Numbered from the stretch's first letter, positions 23,365-36,309 are shown. The stretch is DNA of 64,000 nucleotides from Achatina immaculata (GCA_009760885.1 CM019704.1:17337929-17401928), one strand, 5' to 3'. Notes: generated from the letters alone by a model not told the origin. A program made the numbers and translations.

Positions 23365-24088
23365 CCAAAATCAACCTCTGATTGGCTGGTAAAAATAAAC
23401 CGGTTGTCATAGCGATACGGCACATTCTCTGTAGCAGTCAGTAAATTGATATCTCGCTAAATGTCAACCCACAGTCCATTTTGTTTCTTCGTGTACGATT
23501 AGTGATCAAGTAAACATGGACCCCATAATCATTATTCCCGCCGGCTGGGAGGTCACTGTTGTGACTCGTTTTCTGGAATCACAAGGAAATTTTGTTGACG
23601 GGATTCGTGGCACCAGGAGCCACAGCAACGGCAGAGGTTTATTGTGAAACGCATAAATGTCAGAGTAGGAAAACAAAAGATGTGAAATGTTCTCCTACAC
23701 GACAGCGGGCGGGCTCACACTGCGGGTCACACAAAGATCGTAATCATCGAGCAGTTAAACTGGGACATCTTCGACCACTCTTTTACAACCCAGAACTGGC
23801 GCCAAGTGATTACCATCTCTTCAGCAAAATTAAGGTTTGGTTGGCTACCCACCGCTTCGAAACCGGCGAGGAACTCACGGATGGAGTAAACAACTGGCTG
23901 GTTACCCTGGCGGCGCCGATCTCTGACGAGGGACTGCAAAAGCTGGTGTCATGGTACGACAAGTGCCTGAATTTGGGTGGCGACTAATATGAAAACGTAA
24001 TGCAGTTATGTATGTACGTTTTGTATTTAGTAAAATTAAAAATTTATTTTTGACTTTTTTTCATTAGCTTTTCGGAGGTTGATTTAGG
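23365..24088 (+). mobile_element. mariner-family transposon, internally deleted
   Basis: The ends CCAAAATCAACCTC (23365-23378) and GAGGTTGATTTAGG (24075-24088) are inverted repeats with one mismatch. The interior keeps the C-terminal half of a mariner transposase, but its N-terminal DNA-binding region is lost. The left flank is TA-rich, as expected for mariner target sites. Confidence 0.85.
23592..23987 (+). pseudogene. mariner transposase relic
   Basis: The frame includes GFVAPGATATAEVYCET near the start. A scrambled middle follows, where the second catalytic Asp region (normally LLHDNARPH) has been replaced by THCGSHKDRNH-like sequence. It then reads NPELAPSDYHLFSKIKVWLA, TGEELTDGVNNWL and DEGLQKLVSWYDKCLNLGGD, which are classical mariner C-terminal motifs. 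The last catalytic Asp (PSDYHLF) remains. The helix-turn-helix N-terminus and the first catalytic Asp are missing, so it is not a functional transposase. Confidence 0.9.
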
Positions 24089-25689
24089 CATAACTCTGAC
24101 ATGTGCACATCAAACTGGGCGAAGTGTAGAAACATACGTCACAGAAAGCAAAAAAACAAAACAAAACTACAAGCATTTACAATGGCATTCTGCACGAAAA
24201 AAAACAACAGCAAAAAAGAACAAGAGCAACAGCAAAAAAGAACAAGAACAACAGTAAGACAAGTTTAGAACAGATAGAATAAAATGTAATAAAACGGTAA
24301 GTAACAATAAAAATGTGTTCAGTTTAAATGACTGCTGCCAGAATGTGACAGACGTGGTGGAGCAAAATTAAAATCATGGAGTACTGGTAATAAAAAATAT
24401 AAATTGATAGTGTTCATTAAACACTTATTAAATTATTCATGCCAATCATTTGCACATGAGAGTTAGACATGCAGCACAGTTTGCAGGAGTATAGGTTTGG
24501 TATAAACATCCATTAACTTTTGGGGTTTCTTTTTCTTTCATTAACTTCCCGGGTTTTTAAACACCAAACAAAAGTTAATTAACTTCACTATTTTAAAATC
24601 ATTTTTTGAAGAAAAAAAAGCATATTCCTTTGTGTGTCGCTAACATGAGGCGACTGAAATTACATGTCACCCTTTTACTAAAACTGATTTCCATGTATTA
24701 TAGACACGTTGAAAAGAAGTAAGCATGCATAAGTCAGGGTTCACAAAAGGAATATTTATGCAGTAATAAGTAACCAGTCAGACAACATTAATCACAGAAA
24801 AAAAGCAAGTTTTTTATAAATTATCCAGACATCATCTACAGTAGTTGGAACATTTGCTCATCATTTTACAATTGCGAAACAGGCATTTGTTCATTATTTT
24901 CCTAATATTTCCGCTAAAAAAATAAGGTTTCATCATTTAAAACTGCTAGACTGCTTTAAAGCTTTCCATTATCTGAAAACATTTCTTAATAGCAAAGTGA
25001 GTTATAGTTCCACAGAAAAATCAGCTGTCAGAGCGGCAGTATGGGTTATATTCTCGCTGTTTTTTCCCCTAGTCACTCTGAACTAATTTTTTTTTATGAA
25101 AGGAAAAAAAAACAAACTCTGGTTATTTTAATTGGCACATTAAAAACTGGCGTGCACTGTAAACGAAATTATCCATATTTTCTTTAAATTTGCCATCTCT
25201 CACCATTTCCTGAAAAAAAAACCCCAAAACGTCACAATGCTTAGCGAAAACATAACACTTTCTAAACAATCAAGTTGCAAGCAAAGTTCAGCGCCAGACT
25301 TTGAAATCTCAACTTTATAACGAAATTACAAAGAGTAGATTTCCGTAACGACATTAGAACACCAATTCTTGTGGGGCATAAAAAGCCGGAAAAGGCCACA
25401 GAGCAGATGTCAAAAATGTACGAATGAGCTAAATGGGTATTTCATAAAAGGGTATTTGTTTTTACAAAATCCAGGCATCATTAGAGAAAGTGTTCGGCAA
25501 CATGATGATGCTGCTGCGGGCAAAAGTTCTAAAACAGCTAAAACTGCTCTAGAACCGGCCCCAAAACATCTTCTAAAAGAAAAAGTGGAATTAGAATTTA
25601 TTTTACCATTAATATGAATTTTCAGTCAGTTAATTCTTTGTTCTGATAACCTATTCAACAGCAAAGGTATAAGATACCACATCGGGGCT
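24089..25689. other. intronic sequence, nothing recognised
   Basis: AT-rich sequence with a short imperfect duplication (AACAGCAAAAAAGAACAAGA) near 24208-24255. No gene is supportable. Confidence 0.5.
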
Positions 25690-25875
25690 AAGGTGCTAGG
25701 CCCGTGTTCCAAGACCTTCGACACATGAAAGTGTGATGTGACCTTCCCAGATTTCTCTGGTACCCATTTTTAGGGGCTGGGTGGACCAGAAAAAAATCCC
25801 CACTGCTGAGACTTGAACCTGGTACCACCAGATTAGTAAACCGAACGCCTAACCACTCAGCTAACTATGCCACCT
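25690..25875 (-). mobile_element. tRNA-headed SINE, copy 2 (shortened)
   Basis: On the minus strand it has an A box (GCTGAGTGGTTAGGCG), a B box (GGTTCAAGTCTC), then GGGTACCAGAGAAATCTGGG and CACATCACACTTTCATGTG. It lacks part of the body (the GGCCAGGCGTGATACTGACC segment) and the ACCTTT tail. Confidence 0.85.
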
Positions 25876-27039
25876 AGTGACGCTAAACAAATAATAATAG
25901 TAATATTACTAATGATAATAATAATCAACAGCATTTTTTAAAAAAAATGAAAACTTCATAAAGCTACCTTTTTCTAAAATTTGAATAAACAGCTCTTCAG
26001 TTTGTGGGAAAAGAAAAAGAAACTGAAAGGTCAAAGTTCAAGTGACGTAAAGAAGCAGACAAGTAGGAAGTACGGTACTGCCAGTAGAGAGAAGGAAAGA
26101 ACGGAAGAAGACGTGCAAAATATGGAAGATCAGCGGTCTGAGACACATTGTTGGCTATATATAGTATTTTACTATGGAGAGTTCGTCCTAGTTAAGATGT
26201 GCTTTGCAATAACATGCATGCCTAAAATATACTAGACAGAAATTTAATAAACTTGAGTACCTGACAGCTGATACGTTCACACCGAGGTGGAGCCTGTTGA
26301 GAGGCCCAAAACATGCAGGAAAGCCAGTTAGCCTCTACAAAAAAAAATTGCCTCGAAAAAAGTCGCTATAGATAGCAGTGTCTCATGAGTTTCATCAAGC
26401 ACTAAGCTTAATGAATTTCGGAATATATGACCTCAATTTCGAGGCTGAAAATCTTATAGACAGCACTGGCATATAACGTTTAATGAGCATTAGAATCTAT
26501 GATCTTTGAACTCTAGGACTCCAAACATCGAGGCCGAAGAACTTATCGATCACCCGCTAGGCGTCGAACCTCAGCCTCCACCACGTCTAGTGTTCATTTA
26601 GCAAACGTGTAACACTTTTACCTGTTAGCAAATCACATGAATACACACATATATAATCTATATGTCAGTAAATCACACATGCATACGCGTATATAATCTA
26701 CATAAGCAAGTATGAAAGCATGCATGTATGCATATACAAAGCTTAGTTTAAAATATCCCAAGAACTGCATGTTATCTCAGATGAAAACGCCAAGCGGTGA
26801 AATAATTTATCTCGCGTTCGATTCTCATACACAGTTTTAGAAAGTGATGATTTCTATGTATTTCTTTTACTGGTTTTACCAGACGAACTGCTTCAGCTGT
26901 TCTAAAGAGTGACGGTCATAATTTCTTCTAAAAATAAAATGCAAACAAACACAAACCCACAATTTAGCTTTTATAAATATTAGTTTTCAAATAAAAAAAG
27001 TTACTAGCATGAAATTTGTATTTCTGGCAGAAAACGAAC
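25876..27039. other. intronic sequence, nothing recognised
   Basis: AT-rich intron. A possible 36-bp micro-exon context near 26263-26298 was considered and not accepted. Confidence 0.45.
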
Positions 27040-27371
27040 CAACCCGCAGCTGATAATGAAAAGACGTCGGAGTTGGACAGGGCATACATCTTTAAAGCCT
27101 ACCATAACATGCCCACGCAAGCTCTCACCTGAAGTACTCAGGGAAAGAGGAAGCAAGAAAGACCTAGAAACACCTGGCGAAGGAGTCTTGAAGTAGAGAT
27201 AAAAAAAGATCGACTACACCTGGACAGGGATAAGAGAAAGGGTCCATGGTGGAAATAAATGGAGAGCCCTTGTTGATGGCCTGTGCCCCAGATAGGAGTA
27301 GAGAAGGCGAAGAAAGGAATGAAGGAAGAAAGGAAGGAAGGAAGAAAGGAAGGAACGAACGAACGAAAGCT
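27040..27371 (+). mobile_element. RTE-like 3' end with (GGAA)n tail
   Basis: Degenerate C-terminal reading: RRRSWTGHTSLK, then ETPGEGVLK with stops, then KIDYTWTGIRERVHGGNKWR and ALVDGLCPR. This matches the WRW.GH...GRP..TWRR...DR..WR..V..LC ending of RTE-like elements. A (GGAA)n/(GAAC)n microsatellite follows from about 27320. Confidence 0.75.
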
Positions 27372-27704
27372 AATGTTTTCAGTGTTGTAATATTTCCAAA
27401 TATAAATGGCGTAGTAAACTAAAATTAAAAATTAATTGGCTTCAGTATCTGACAGTTCTAAATTTAGACCCTAATAACAGGCGAATCATTATCAATCATT
27501 CATCTGTCACAGTCAAATAAAATATAGGTTAAATAAAGCTTGTGACTTCTGGCTGTTTTTTTTAAACAACATTACATAGAAATCAATGATGACGCGCAAT
27601 CAGGCAAATCGATAGAGATCTTTATTCCCGTCCAGAAGTTTATGTGTCCTGGTCTCGCGCCGTTCAATCGATCAAGCTTTTGATGTGGGAACTCGATACG
27701 CTAG

Positions 27705-28240
27705 TGTTATGATGCACACTAGACTGAATGTTAACTGTTGTTATGATGCACATTACACAGGACGTTAACTGTTGTTATGATGCACACTACACAGGACGTT
27801 ACCTGTGTTATGATGCACACTAGACTGAATGTTAACTGTTGTTATGATGCACACTAGACTGAATGTTAACTGTTGTTATGATGCACACTAGACTGAACGT
27901 TACCTGTTGTTATGATGCACGCTAGATTGAACGTTACCTGTCGTTATGATGCACGCTAGATTGAACGTTACCTGTTGTTATAATGCACACTACACAGGAC
28001 GTTACCTGTTGTTATGATGCACACTAGACTGAATGTTAACTGTTGTTATGATGCACACTAGACTAAATGTTAACTGTTGTTATGATGCACACTAGACTGA
28101 ATGTTAACTGTTGTTATGATGCACACTAGACTAAATGTTAACTGTTGTTATGATGCACACTACACAGGACGTTACCTGTTTTATGATGCACGCTAGACTG
28201 AACGTTACCTGTTGTTATGATACACGCTAGATTGAACGGC
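27705..28240. repeat. 34-bp minisatellite
   Basis: About 16 copies of a unit containing GTTGTTATGATGCACACTAG and ACTGAATGTTAACT, with two main variants (ACTAGACTGAA and ACTACACAGGA). Confidence 0.93.
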
Positions 28241-28440
28241 ATTTACAACCGTCGGTAAATGACGAAAAAAAACGACATTACGTGAGGTTCAGTACCGCCA
28301 GTAAGGGACATCATCCAAATTCACAGTGGGTGGGCGATCAATAAACAGTCCACACAAGAAATTAATTTACTAAATTTGAATCGAAACAGACTGACGGGTG
28401 TGAATTTAAAGCTGGAGAAAAATGAACTGGTTGGTCATGA

Positions 28441-28850
28441 TGTATAAAATAGGGAAAAAAGTGGGAACAGCTTTATTACTTAACGAGTACACAGTTGCGA
28501 CGTTTCGGTGTGAGTCTTAATCATACAAAACGTACAGGACAAAGAAATAGAGAGAGGAGATAAAGTATATATTCACATGAAAGCTGTGTTAAAAAAAAAT
28601 TTTTTTTAATGAATAGAGTACTTAGCTGTAACTTGTAAGAAGCTGTGGCTTTTCCGACGCTGTGTGTCAGAAATGCGCATGGTGGAATCTAGAGAGTATT
28701 TAAATGGAGACTTGGGATGTGTGATAGGTGGGTTGTAACTGAGGATTAAATGTAAAAATTTTAACTTATGTAGCAATCTTTTGTATATTTTGGTATCACG
28801 GCTTTACTGCAGTGGCTCCGTGCATTATATACTTATACAGTAATTATTGT
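28441..28850 (-). mobile_element. solo Penelope-type terminal copy with 12-bp target-site duplication
   Basis: This 410-bp insertion is homologous to the arms at 12047-12572 and 13204-13595. It is flanked by exact copies of GGTTGGTCATGA at 28429-28440 and 28851-28862. It carries no coding sequence. On the minus strand it has the motif TGATTAAG, ACTCACACC and GAAACGTCGCAAC (28494-28523). Its other end (CACTGCAGTAAAGCCGTGAT on the minus strand) is shared with 11995-12045. Confidence 0.9.
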
Positions 28851-28950
28851 GGTTGGTCATGAAAGTAGGGGAGGGTGAAGGTGGAGTTTAGAATGTTTAC
28901 AGAGTGCAGAGAAATCGGTGTAGAAAGGAGAAAGTGACTGAAAGTGAGAC

Positions 28951-29080
28951 AGACGATTATAGACTGAATATAGGGACGACAGAGTGTTAACAGAACGATG
29001 GTAGTCTGAATATGGGGACGACAGAGGGTTAACAGAACGATGGTAGTCTGAATATGGGGACGACAGAGTGTTAACAGAAC
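28951..29080. repeat. 42-bp tandem repeat, about three copies
   Basis: The unit contains ACGATGGTAGTCTGAATATG and GGGACGACAGAGTGTTAACA. A (CA)n run follows at 29128-29157. Confidence 0.9.
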
Positions 29081-29125
29081 GAAACGAGTACGAAAGAAAT
29101 GAAATTCTGAGGAATATGTGGGGAA

Positions 29126-29157
<32 letters not shown>

Positions 29158-29161
<4 letters not shown>

Positions 29162-30011
29162 GTAAGGGCTGACGGATTGAGTGTGATGGGGCGGGAATGC
29201 TGATAGCGGTAATTTGGAGAAGTCCTAGTTTTCGGTGGCAGAAAAGAGGTGGTTGTTTTACGAGAGGAGAGAGGTTGGGGAGGGGTGGGGCTGGGGGAAC
29301 GGAGTGTGCTCAGAGAGTAAGGATGAAGCAGTGAAGAAGAGGAAGGACAGAGTAAGGAGAGAGCGGAAGTTGCAGGAAAACAGAAAGAATGACAAAGTAC
29401 TCCTTTTCCTCAATCTTTTCCAAGTCGGAATACATCCAATATTTAAGGGACCGAGCTTTACATAGCTGTGCACTGTAAACTGGTGTGTCTCGCCCTGCAG
29501 CATATTTCTTCCTTCTTCTGAGCTAAAAAGTGCTAACGGATACGCAACAGCATGTAAACTCGAGAAGTAATCTCTCTTATTTTATGGGAGTGATTTTCAC
29601 ATGATCATCTGCTTAACGCCGTATGTAAAGTGTACTCTGGTGTGCCTCACCCTGCATACAGACGTGTAACATAGCATGGTCAGGACGATCTTAAAGCGAG
29701 TCCGGTAGATAGGGTAATGACCAAGACCTTTGAAACCTTCGAACTGAGTACACCCCATCCAAGAGGGGTCAAGATGAAATTCCCTAAGTTTTGTTAATTA
29801 GACAGAAATAGGACAAAGCTTGAATTTAATTGGTCAGTATGGCTCCCGGGTTAACGCAAAGGATTATTTTATCTCTCGCGGAAGGGTAAATTGGTTACTG
29901 TCGGTCAGTTGACAAACATCAGTAACTACTCGCTGGCGATTGTAGACACAGAAGAGAGAATCTGGATATGAAAGTACAGTAGTTAGATTGTTGACTACAG
30001 CGTAGTAAGAA
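29158..30011. other. intronic sequence, nothing recognised
   Basis: No gene or element identified. One purine-rich patch lies near 29230-29380. Confidence 0.45.
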
Positions 30012-30086
30012 ATGCCCTCCTCTCTCTCTCTCTGTCTTTGTCTCTCTCTCTCTCTTTGTCTCTCTCTCTCTCTCTCTCTCTGACTC
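30012..30086. repeat. (TC)n microsatellite
   Basis: CT/TC units interrupted by TGTC and TTTG. Confidence 0.95.
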
Positions 30087-30465
30087 AGTGTCTCTTTCTT
30101 CATCTTTCCTAGTTTTTAAGGCTCATCGCTGCGGATACAGTCTTTCTCCATTTCCACCTATTCCCGGTTTTCTCTCTCCAAATATTTACAGAATCTCTCA
30201 TCTCTTCTTCCACGTTATTGCTCCATCTTTGTCCCGAATAACCCTTTGGTCTTAATCCGTGATATCTCTTGTAAATATGCCAAAGGTTAAATCTGACATC
30301 TCTTTTCTTCTATTTTTTCTGTATGACCCAGGCATCGTTATCTGTTAGCTTTTACAGTGGAGTTGGTCCTTGTATAAAATGGATTTCTGTGTTGGTTATG
30401 ACTTTGTGGACTTCATTCTATACGCTGTTACGACTAAGATTCTTCGTAAGACATTGCTCTCAAAT

Positions 30466-30715
30466 CACTGAGCCATACTTGCTTTGTTGTCTTTATGTTT
30501 CTGAGCCATATTCGCTTTGTTGTCTTTATGTTTCTGAGCCATATTTGCTTTGTTGTCTTTATGTTTCTGAGCCATATTTGCTTTGTTGTCTTTATATTTC
30601 TGAGCCATATTTGCTTTGTTGTCTTTATGTTTCTGAGCCATATTTGCTTTGTTGTCTTTATGTTTCTGAGCCATATTTGCTTTGTTGTCTTTATGTTTCT
30701 GAGCCATACTTATTT
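30466..30715. repeat. 33-bp minisatellite
   Basis: About 7.5 copies of a unit containing GAGCCATATTTGCTTTGTTG and TCTTTATGTTTCT. The period is divisible by three and gives spurious frames on both strands. Confidence 0.95.
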
Positions 30716-31427
30716 TGTTATACAATATTAATGTTTCGAATTCATTCAGGACTGCTAGTCCTACAATGGTTTTATGTATGTTTATCTTCTCCTCCCGGAA
30801 TAATATTCTGATAATTAAGTAAGTGTTGTAGTGCACAGTAGATTTTATTTATTATCTGTATTCTGACTTTAATTTCTTCTCTTGCTTCGGTGTTCATTCC
30901 TACTAATGACCTGTTCTCCTTTTAACACTGGATGCATCAAGATGTGTGTCGTTTTATGGTTTTATATCCTGTTTTCCCGTGGTGCTAGCTTCGTGCGTAG
31001 AAACACAAGTGAGATGTGAGAAATGTATCATGGCAATACAAGCCTTCCGTTAGGACTACTGACAGTTTCGCTCGATATCTCATGTTTGAATGTGCTGACG
31101 TAACTTCTACCTGCCCTCCTGCGTACATGTTACGGATTGTGATTGTCAGTATAAAAGGACCTAATGATATCGCTTTTGAAGGACACCTTATGAGGTTGTT
31201 AATCTGTCTGCCACGTGATACTGTCCGTGAAAGAGAGACAGCGACTATACAAGAACAAATGTGTAACAAAAGAACAACAGAAGAGAAAAGATAAAGACGT
31301 TTTATTAGCATCTTATGTCTTATACTCAGTCCCAATTTGAGGAGGGATGGGGTCTTCTCTGTTTTAAGGAGGCCCCAAAGTCAATGAAAACAGATCGGTT
31401 AATCAGTAGGGTATGGCCAGGAAAACA
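30716..31427. other. intronic sequence, nothing recognised
   Basis: No supportable gene. Small frames here show no family resemblance. Confidence 0.45.
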
Positions 31428-31715
31428 ATGGCGGACTGGTTGGCTGAATGGCTAGGCGCTTGGTCTACTAATCTAGTGGTATCGGGTTCAAGTCTCAGTA
31501 GTGGGGATTTTTTTTTTCTGGTACCACCCCCACCAAAAAGGCTACCGGTTCCATTCAGCCTTTAATATTGGGTACAGAAATCTGTGAAGGTAAATGTGAT
31601 ACTTACCACATCACACTTTCATGTGCCGACGGTCCGCGAAATACGGGCCTAACCGTGTATCTCTGGTATGCCTTGATAGCAGGGAAACGGGGATTTTACC
31701 TTTACCAGAAAACAA
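31428..31715 (+). mobile_element. tRNA-headed SINE, copy 3 (the only plus-strand copy)
   Basis: It has an A box (GGTTGGCTGAATGGCTAGGC), a B box (CGGGTTCAAGTCTC) and a body with ACATCACACTTTCATGTGCC. It ends in GGGATTTTACCTTTACC. It matches copies 1, 2 and 4 in inverted orientation. Confidence 0.9.
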
Positions 31716-33789
31716 TTTTACATCATCTTACGAAAATCCTGGCAAAAGCTTTGCTTATACTCATTTTAACGCTACAGACATTCTCCGACTGCAAATCAAT
31801 TTCCTTGATTCAGGCGTGTCAGGTACAATTTTTGCAGTTGGTCTAACTGAAATCGCCGCAGTAGAGGGTCTCAAGCCAACTGCTTTCTCATGAGGAGAAA
31901 GTTTGTTAAGCACTGTGCAGCTTCTGCCCTCAGAAAGGTTGCACAGTTATAAAAATTTATATAATTAATATTCACAAAGACTAACAGACTGAAGAAGTGC
32001 GATATATGGCTATAAGAAATGCAAGTGTATGGATATTTAAAATGGGGAAAAGACTGTGTGAACATGAATGAGAAGGCGCCGATTTACCGTGAAGTATTCA
32101 TCTTTTTTGTTTCTTGGAAATGGAGATGTCGGCTTTGATGCCAAGACTGGCGAATCATGACGAGCCATATTCCCAACTGGCTTCATAAACGTGCTCCCTG
32201 GAGACATGCAGTGTCACAGTTGTCTGAGAATGGTTTAGGAATCAATGAGATCCGATGGTAGTGGTGGAGTTTACTTATAAGTTCTGTCACTGCAGTTCGT
32301 TATGTTGAGATCATCCCGTTCCTTTTACTGAATCTCCCAAGAAAACGTAATAAAACTGTGACAGCCAGCTCCCAACGCTATCTGTCGTCGTTGTCATCGT
32401 TTCTGACGAGATGAAGAAAGGTTCGGCAGCACCCGAGACAATAACAAGAAGTCACTGAGTGTAAAAAAAAAATGTCTTCCCAGGGAAACGGGGATTACAA
32501 AACACAGTTGCCAATTTTCCTCTCCAGAATCTTAAGATGTTTGAAGAGGGCTCCAAGAACTGTCTTGTTTGATTAACTCCTTTCCGCCGTCATTTCAAAA
32601 TTGAGATTTGCGTTCTTCGCCATTTAATAACGCCTTAAGAAAACATATTTAGAAGAAAATACGGCGGATGCTGATATTGTTACGAAGGGATGGTCCAATG
32701 ATATTTTTATAGAGGCAGCCGCGTTTAAAATTTGAGATATTTCTCCAAGAGTATTTTTCGAAAAAAAAATGTTCTGCTTATAGTTGAATGTCAAAGAAAA
32801 TGACACCAGTGTCATCATAATCTGAGGACATTACAGATATGGAGATGAAATGACGACTCTGAGAGTAGAAATTCTCTAATTCTGAATTCAGATGACGCTT
32901 CGAAATTACCTGCATTTCCCAAGAATTTGCCTGCAAATGGCCTTACTTTTTTTTCTTTCCCTTTGGCGGAGACGAGAAGGAAATAACAGCTCACTGAAGT
33001 AATTATCTGTTGCTGTACGGACCCCGGTTGTCTTGGTGCTTAGGATATCGTCCATTCATCATATCTCTTTGTTTTTGTCATATTTTTCTTATCAGGCGTT
33101 ACTTTCAGCCATGGTCAAATGCTTACTTTGCGTGTGCGTTTGTTACATTTCTATTTCGGTGGTAGAGGGAATGACTCGGCAGCTAAAACGGTTAAGCCAC
33201 AGTGCCACTGTTTTTTTTTTTACCGAACAGTGTGTGTCTCGAGTCCGAAGATGCAAACGTTTCTTTTAAGCAGCAGCGTTTTCCCACGCCATCAACGCAC
33301 TGGAAGTTTGACTAGAAAACTGAGAAGTATAAGAAGGAGTATTTTTTTTAGAGACCTACAGCTTTATGAATTGGTGGCAGAGTCACAATCTTAAACCCTA
33401 ACTTTGTAGGTAGCAAAGAAACATGGGGACTTCAAGCTGTACTCTCGTGCTTTTAAAGCCGGAATCTGGCCGTGGCAGAGAAAGACATATACGCACAAAG
33501 TCAGACTCTTTCTTTCTAACACACACGCGCGAACGCGCACACACACACATGTTGAAATTAAGGAGGACCAAGAAAATCCAACCTCTCCCTGTCTTCATCG
33601 TCATTTTGTGCCATATCCCCTGAGAAAGCTGGGTACACTGGATCTCAAGCTTACTATGCCGTTTGCTTTCACAGTGCACCAGGCCAAGCTGAATCTCTAC
33701 AATCTCTTAATGTCCTATGCCCACATACGTGTTGGTGTTGAAAAGTTATCGACCAGAATGAGAAGAGAATGACTTAGTGCTATATATCA
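31716..33789. other. intronic sequence, nothing recognised
   Basis: About 2 kb of moderately AT-rich sequence with a short (CA)n-like patch near 33520. No frame with family resemblance was seen on either strand. Confidence 0.45.
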
Positions 33790-35010
33790 TGCATGTTATT
33801 CCACATATTCTTCTCCAAGTTCAACGCACTCGGGGCATCGTTTCTCAAGTTTATTTCATCTGATATGTGGCCAATGCCTTATTGGTGCAATCATCACCGA
33901 AATAAAATGTCTTCCTCTTTAAACATATTTTAAGGTTCGGAAACAGGAAAAAAGTCTGATTAAGAGAGATCTGGTGAGTAGGGTGGATGATATATGCACT
34001 CAGACCCTAAATTCTTCAAAACATCCAACGCCTTGTGAGCTTTGTGAGCATGCGCATTATCCTGCAAAAAAAAAGAGAACACTTTTCCACAGCTTCCCTC
34101 GCAGTTTTTCTTTCAATTCATCATTTAGTCAGCACAGAAGATAGTCGCTCATCAAAATAAAGTATCCTGCTTATCCCAAAGAAAACAGGACCATCAAGAC
34201 CTTTCCTGCTGACTTCTGAGTCTTGATTTTCTTCGACTGTCAAGAACCCGCATGGCGCCACTGCAAGGGCTGTTGTTTGGTCTCAAGATCATAGCAGTGC
34301 AACCATGTTTCATCAACAGTGACGAACAAAATTGATTACTATCGGGGTTACAAACGGTTACTGACGGTTACTGACGAGCAAAAGGTTACCACTAGGCCGC
34401 TCAAAACGCTGAAAAACCAAATTGGAACTGTTCATTCGATTTCGTTTCTCGTCAGCATTCAGATATTTCGGCATCCACTTGACCCATAGTTTCTGCATAT
34501 TCAAATACTAATGAATGATAAACCAACGGGTTCCCTGGGTATCTCTGGGTATCTCTAGTAACTCACCCATTGTTTTAGCTGAAATTCATCATCCGCAAAA
34601 ATTCATTCATTCATTTGCATGTCCCTTGGGGAACTTTGCCTTCCAAATAGCACTCCTGTAGGCCTCTCGGTTGTGAGCAAGATGGCCTGCCGCTGCTGCA
34701 TCCATTTGCAGATCGTCAACGATGTCTTCCGCAAAAATAAGACCACGAATATGTTCAGCGATTTTTTTTGGAGTTCACATTAATGAAGGCCTTGAGATCT
34801 TTCTGAATCTTCGGTCTGGAAATCTCCATGCTGAAAGTTAGTACACCACTTCTTTATAGCTGAGTATGATGGGCACTGGTCACTCTATGTTTGCAGCATA
34901 CACTCATGGATTTCCTTTAGAGGTACCTTCTGTAGGAAGAGGAACTTATGACGGTGTGGAGTTCCACACTTGAAAATTCCATTTTCGTTGATATGGTTTT
35001 GTCACTGATC
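33790..35010 (-). pseudogene. mariner-family transposase, full-length but broken
   Basis: On the minus strand, transposase segments appear in the right order across several frames. The N-terminal part has KEIHECMLQT and PSYSAIKKWCTNFQHGDFQT. The catalytic core has FVTVDETWLHCYDLETKQQP, then KSAGKVLMV and the catalytic QDNAHAHKAHKALDVLKNLG, then YHPPYSPDLS and SDFF. The first Asp (VDETW), second Asp (QDNAHAH) and third Asp (SDFF) can all be seen. Stops and frameshifts separate them. A 125-bp retrotransposon end has inserted into it. It is a different mariner lineage from 23365-24088. Confidence 0.85.
34603..34727 (-). mobile_element. 125-bp 3' fragment of the 10313-11385 retrotransposon family, nested in mariner
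   Basis: It is nearly identical, in reverse complement, to 11260-11385 (for example GATCTGGAAATGGATGCAGC...). The tail of GAAT units is at the low-coordinate end. It is flanked by TCCGCAAAAAT at 34592-34602 and 34728-34738, an exact 11-bp target-site duplication. Confidence 0.93.
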
Positions 35011-36309
35011 TGATAAAAAGTAAAAAAAAAAATTAGTACATCAGTCTTGCAAACTGACATTTCTCATTATAAAATAACACTTCTTTCATCAACAATTACA
35101 AAATTACACTCAGATTTTGGAATGTGGCCAGGCCGAGCATCTTTCTCAAGGTATTCGTACATCGCATCCGTTCTCTTGGTTAATTTTTCCTTCATGTTTT
35201 CCCTCAACTATGTTTTTCATTAATGATATGGCCGAAAAATGTTAACGGTTTCTTTCTTATGTTTTTCATTTCCTTCTGTTTTCCGTTTCAAGCGATTTAG
35301 CAATATTGTGTTTTATTTTCTCCATTGTTGTCATTCCTGTCCGTGAATTACCTGAATGCCTTATGTTCTGCCACGTATTCTGTTCATATCTCCCTGTAAC
35401 TGTTGTAAAACTGCTAAAACATGCAACATGCAGATTATGAAAGACGTCATTATCTGGCCTGGCAGCGTGTTATGTTAAGTTGCTTATCTTCCTGAATGGA
35501 GCCCCAAAGAAGTATGCACAACGAAACAGATGGATGTGATGATGCGGGCTGAGTTGGGTGAGGAGGAGGAGGAGGAGATGTAACCAGCCAGACACTGAAC
35601 ACATCAGTTTTATGAAGCGATGAAAAAAAACAACCAAAAAGATTCCATATCCAGATCAACCGCCATCATGTTATTCCACCATCATCTCTAACTTAAAATA
35701 AATAATCGATATACGATTCTGACACAATTCCACCGATCTGGATCATATCGAACAACAAAAGAAAGAAACTACAGGACCAGCACCTTTGGTAGATGGAAAG
35801 TTTTTATGATAAAGATGGCAATTTCATCTGCCACAGTTATTTTAATGTAGCCATAACTTGAGGATTTTGTATATACAGCCGAATAAAAAAACTGCCGGGT
35901 ATCTCGTGAAACAGTAAATCAAAATGACTAAGGAGACAGGGTGGTTATATCTGGCTATTGAGTCAGGGGTGAGTCACATGATTTTTGTTTCCCTGGAAGA
36001 ATCCAGGCACATTAGTGAAGTTTATAAGTTCTTACTTTATCTCCGGCTGTATCAACAGCTTCAAAGAAGTAACCGCAGTTACAATGTTATGTTCCGTAAC
36101 TGAGAGCTGGTAACTGTGAACTGATGTAAACGCCAAAAACAGACATTGTGTTATTCTATGGTAAATCATGGCATCTATATCGTTAGATTACTGCAAGAAA
36201 AAATGTTCTTGTGGTCCTCAGTACGATTAGAGGAAGTGAACGGTATATAAGGAGATGCTGAACTTATAACGCGGTTGCTTGCTGAGCACACTTGGGTTAT
36301 GGTTTCAAC
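35011..36309. other. intronic sequence, nothing recognised
   Basis: AT-rich unique DNA without a supportable gene. Confidence 0.45.

Noticed and set aside
26263..26298. Possible 36-bp micro-exon on the minus strand (AACAG acceptor, GTACTC donor) that would keep the synapsin frame
   Set aside because: It would insert 12 residues into a highly conserved loop, and the splice sites are weak. There is no supporting homology.
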